Shown piece after piece: positions 5,737 to 6,676 of a DNA stretch of 6,676 bases; within the stretch, counting starts at the first letter, position 1; every line of letters begins with the position of its first letter. Under the pieces are notes generated by a model, which had not been told where the DNA came from, did no database searches, and saw only the letters and a list, made by a program, of their open reading frames with translations. The position numbers and the translations under genes are program-made. The stretch comes from PALSA-660 sp036508875 (GTDB lineage Bacteria; Actinomycetota; Coriobacteriia; Anaerosomatales; PALSA-660), in assembly GCA_036508875.1 (NCBI GenBank), contig DATCGP010000053.1, positions 1 through 6,676 on the forward strand, in the 5' to 3' direction.

Positions 5737-6405
5737 ATGAACAAACGTGCTCGCAACCGCCTCATCGGCGTCACCGCGATCATCCTCATCGTCGCCGCCG
5801 CGTTCGTCCCGCTCATGATGTCCGGTGGCGCGAAGGAGACCAGCGTCACGGACCTGGCGGTCGGGGGCAACGCCGCTCTCGTCGGCACCCGCGTCAAGGT
5901 GACCGGCGCCGTCGTTGCGGGCTCGTGGGACAAGAAGACGAACCCGATGGTCTTTAAGATCCGCACCGAGGGCGCCACGTCCGGGCCCGAGGTCCTCGTG
6001 ACCTACAATGGCAGCGCGCCGAACACGTTCGGCAGCGACACGATCGCCATCCTGACCGGGCAGCTGGACTCTCTGGGCTCCCTGACTGCCAGCGAGATGG
6101 TCACCAAGTGCCCGTCGAAGTACGAGACCTCCACCGAGGCCGCGCCTATCGCGGACGTGCTCGCCGCTCCGCCTGATTCTCCGATCCGCATGCAGGGCTT
6201 CGTGCTGCCCGGCTCTCAGGGGGCGGCGAACGCCGCCGAGAGGTTCAAGCTCTCGGCGAACGCCGACGGCACTGGCGCGTCGGTGGCTGTGGCCTTTACC
6301 GGCACGACGCCAGCCGGCTTCGCCGATGGTGTGAAGGTCGTCGTGTTCGGCAAGCTCGAGAACGGCGTCTTCGTCGCGACCGATGTGGCTCTCTCGACGA
6401 ACTAG
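5737..6405 (+). CDS. ccmE: Cytochrome c maturation haem chaperone CcmE, CxxxY variant, with a second CcmE-like domain
   Basis: A 222-residue membrane-anchored protein that should carry haem on the outer face of the membrane for delivery to apocytochromes c through CcmF. An N-terminal transmembrane anchor spans about 9-29. The first OB-type domain (about 48-130) has VKVTGAVVAGS (53-63), VTYNGSAPNTF (88-98) and ASEMVTKCPSKYE (118-130). Aligned with the usual …HxxxY haem-attachment motif, His is replaced by Cys125, with Tyr129 kept. This CxxxY form is known from a Ccm variant in some sulfate reducers and archaea. Residues about 148-218 form a second CcmE-like OB domain (IRMQGFVLPGS, VAVAFTGTTPAGF, GKLENGVFVATDV) that ends without any haem-binding motif. 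Canonical CcmE is about 150 residues with one domain, so the extra length is accounted for by the duplication. It lies 71 nt before the probable ccmF. Confidence 0.9.
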   Translation: MNKRARNRLIGVTAIILIVAAAFVPLMMSGGAKETSVTDLAVGGNAALVGTRVKVTGAVVAGSWDKKTNPMVFKIRTEGATSGPEVLVTYNGSAPNTFGSDTIAILTGQLDSLGSLTASEMVTKCPSKYETSTEAAPIADVLAAPPDSPIRMQGFVLPGSQGAANAAERFKLSANADGTGASVAVAFTGTTPAGFADGVKVVVFGKLENGVFVATDVALSTN

Positions 6406-6476
6406 CGCATCGCCTGTACCGACCTCGACGGGCGCGCCGCGTCCGCCGCCGATAAGGAAAGGTCACCGGAGAACCC

Positions 6477-6676
6477 ATGACCCAACTCGGATCCCTGCTC
6501 CTCGGACTCTCGCTCCTCGGCGCTGTCGTCTCGATCGGGGCGCTCGTCTTCGGACACTACGTCGGTCCGAAGGACGGCCGGAAGATCACCAGCTTCGGCT
6601 ACATCGGCACGCTGGTCGTGTTCCTGACCACGACGCTCGCGACGCTGCTGCTGCTCGTGGCGCTCATGACGAAGGA
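6477..6676 (+). CDS. ccmF: N-terminus of probable CcmF cytochrome c haem lyase (partial)
   Basis: The gene starts at the ATG at 6477, 5 nt after GGAG (6468-6471), and runs off the right edge after 66 codons. The visible part has two hydrophobic helices, about 4-26 (LGSLLLGLSLLGAVVSIGA) and about 40-64, joined by a charged loop (GPKDGRK) and ending in MTK. The N-terminus of CcmF begins this way: a short polar start, a helix with an LG-x-LLL pattern, a cytoplasmic loop and a second helix before the first outside loop. CcmF is the multi-spanning enzyme that attaches haem to CxxCH motifs. The assignment rests on this pattern plus position directly after ccmE. The WWD haem-handling domain and conserved histidines lie outside the window, so another membrane protein cannot be excluded. 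Confidence 0.72.
   Translation, partial: MTQLGSLLLGLSLLGAVVSIGALVFGHYVGPKDGRKITSFGYIGTLVVFLTTTLATLLLLVALMTK

Noticed and set aside
4280..5740. 486-codon plus-strand open frame
   Set aside because: It lies antisense to cca, whose motifs (GGSVRD, DYDF, RRDFTINAIA, HD) are unmistakable. Its translation is Arg/His/Val-rich with no recognisable domain, a GC-rich shadow.

Overview
This window is high-GC bacterial DNA with strongly G/C-ending codons, short intergenic gaps and GTG starts on two genes. The mix of genes fits a high-GC anaerobic or facultative Actinomycetota-like bacterium: a PhoR/PhoP-type two-component pair, a type III pantothenate kinase, an HD-containing CCA-adding-type enzyme and a variant cytochrome c maturation (Ccm) system. 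A Coriobacteriia relative is my guess from gene content only. No rRNA gene or other firm taxonomic marker is present.

Layout, left to right. (1) Positions 1-55 are probably the last codons of a plus-strand gene whose body lies outside. (2) 65-2224, minus strand: an OmpR/PhoB-family response regulator followed 3 nt later by its membrane sensor histidine kinase, one operon with an extended -10 promoter near 2262-2270. (3) 2400-3164, plus strand: coaX (first step of CoA synthesis), divergent from the regulator. (4) 3197-4392, plus strand: a solitary AAA_14/DUF4143 ATPase gene. Its start codon lies inside the second of two exactly adjacent 31-bp repeats, each an imperfect palindrome. (5) 4397-5440, minus strand: a CCA/poly(A)-polymerase-family nucleotidyltransferase, convergent with the ATPase gene and only 4 nt from it. 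(6) 5737-6676, plus strand: ccmE and the first 66 codons of a probable ccmF, the start of a cytochrome c maturation operon that runs off the right edge.

The most notable points are in ccmE and ahead of the ATPase. The CcmE has Cys in place of the usual haem-binding His (CxxxY motif), as in the known Ccm variant of some sulfate reducers and archaea. It also carries a second CcmE-like OB domain that lacks any haem-binding motif. The ATPase gene's repeats occupy its promoter and start codon, which suggests self-repression and leaderless translation. These are readings by eye; no database comparison was made.

How the genes work together: the two-component pair and the ccmE-ccmF pair are functional units. 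coaX and cca are unrelated housekeeping genes, and the ATPase gene between them looks like an independent, possibly acquired, single-gene unit.
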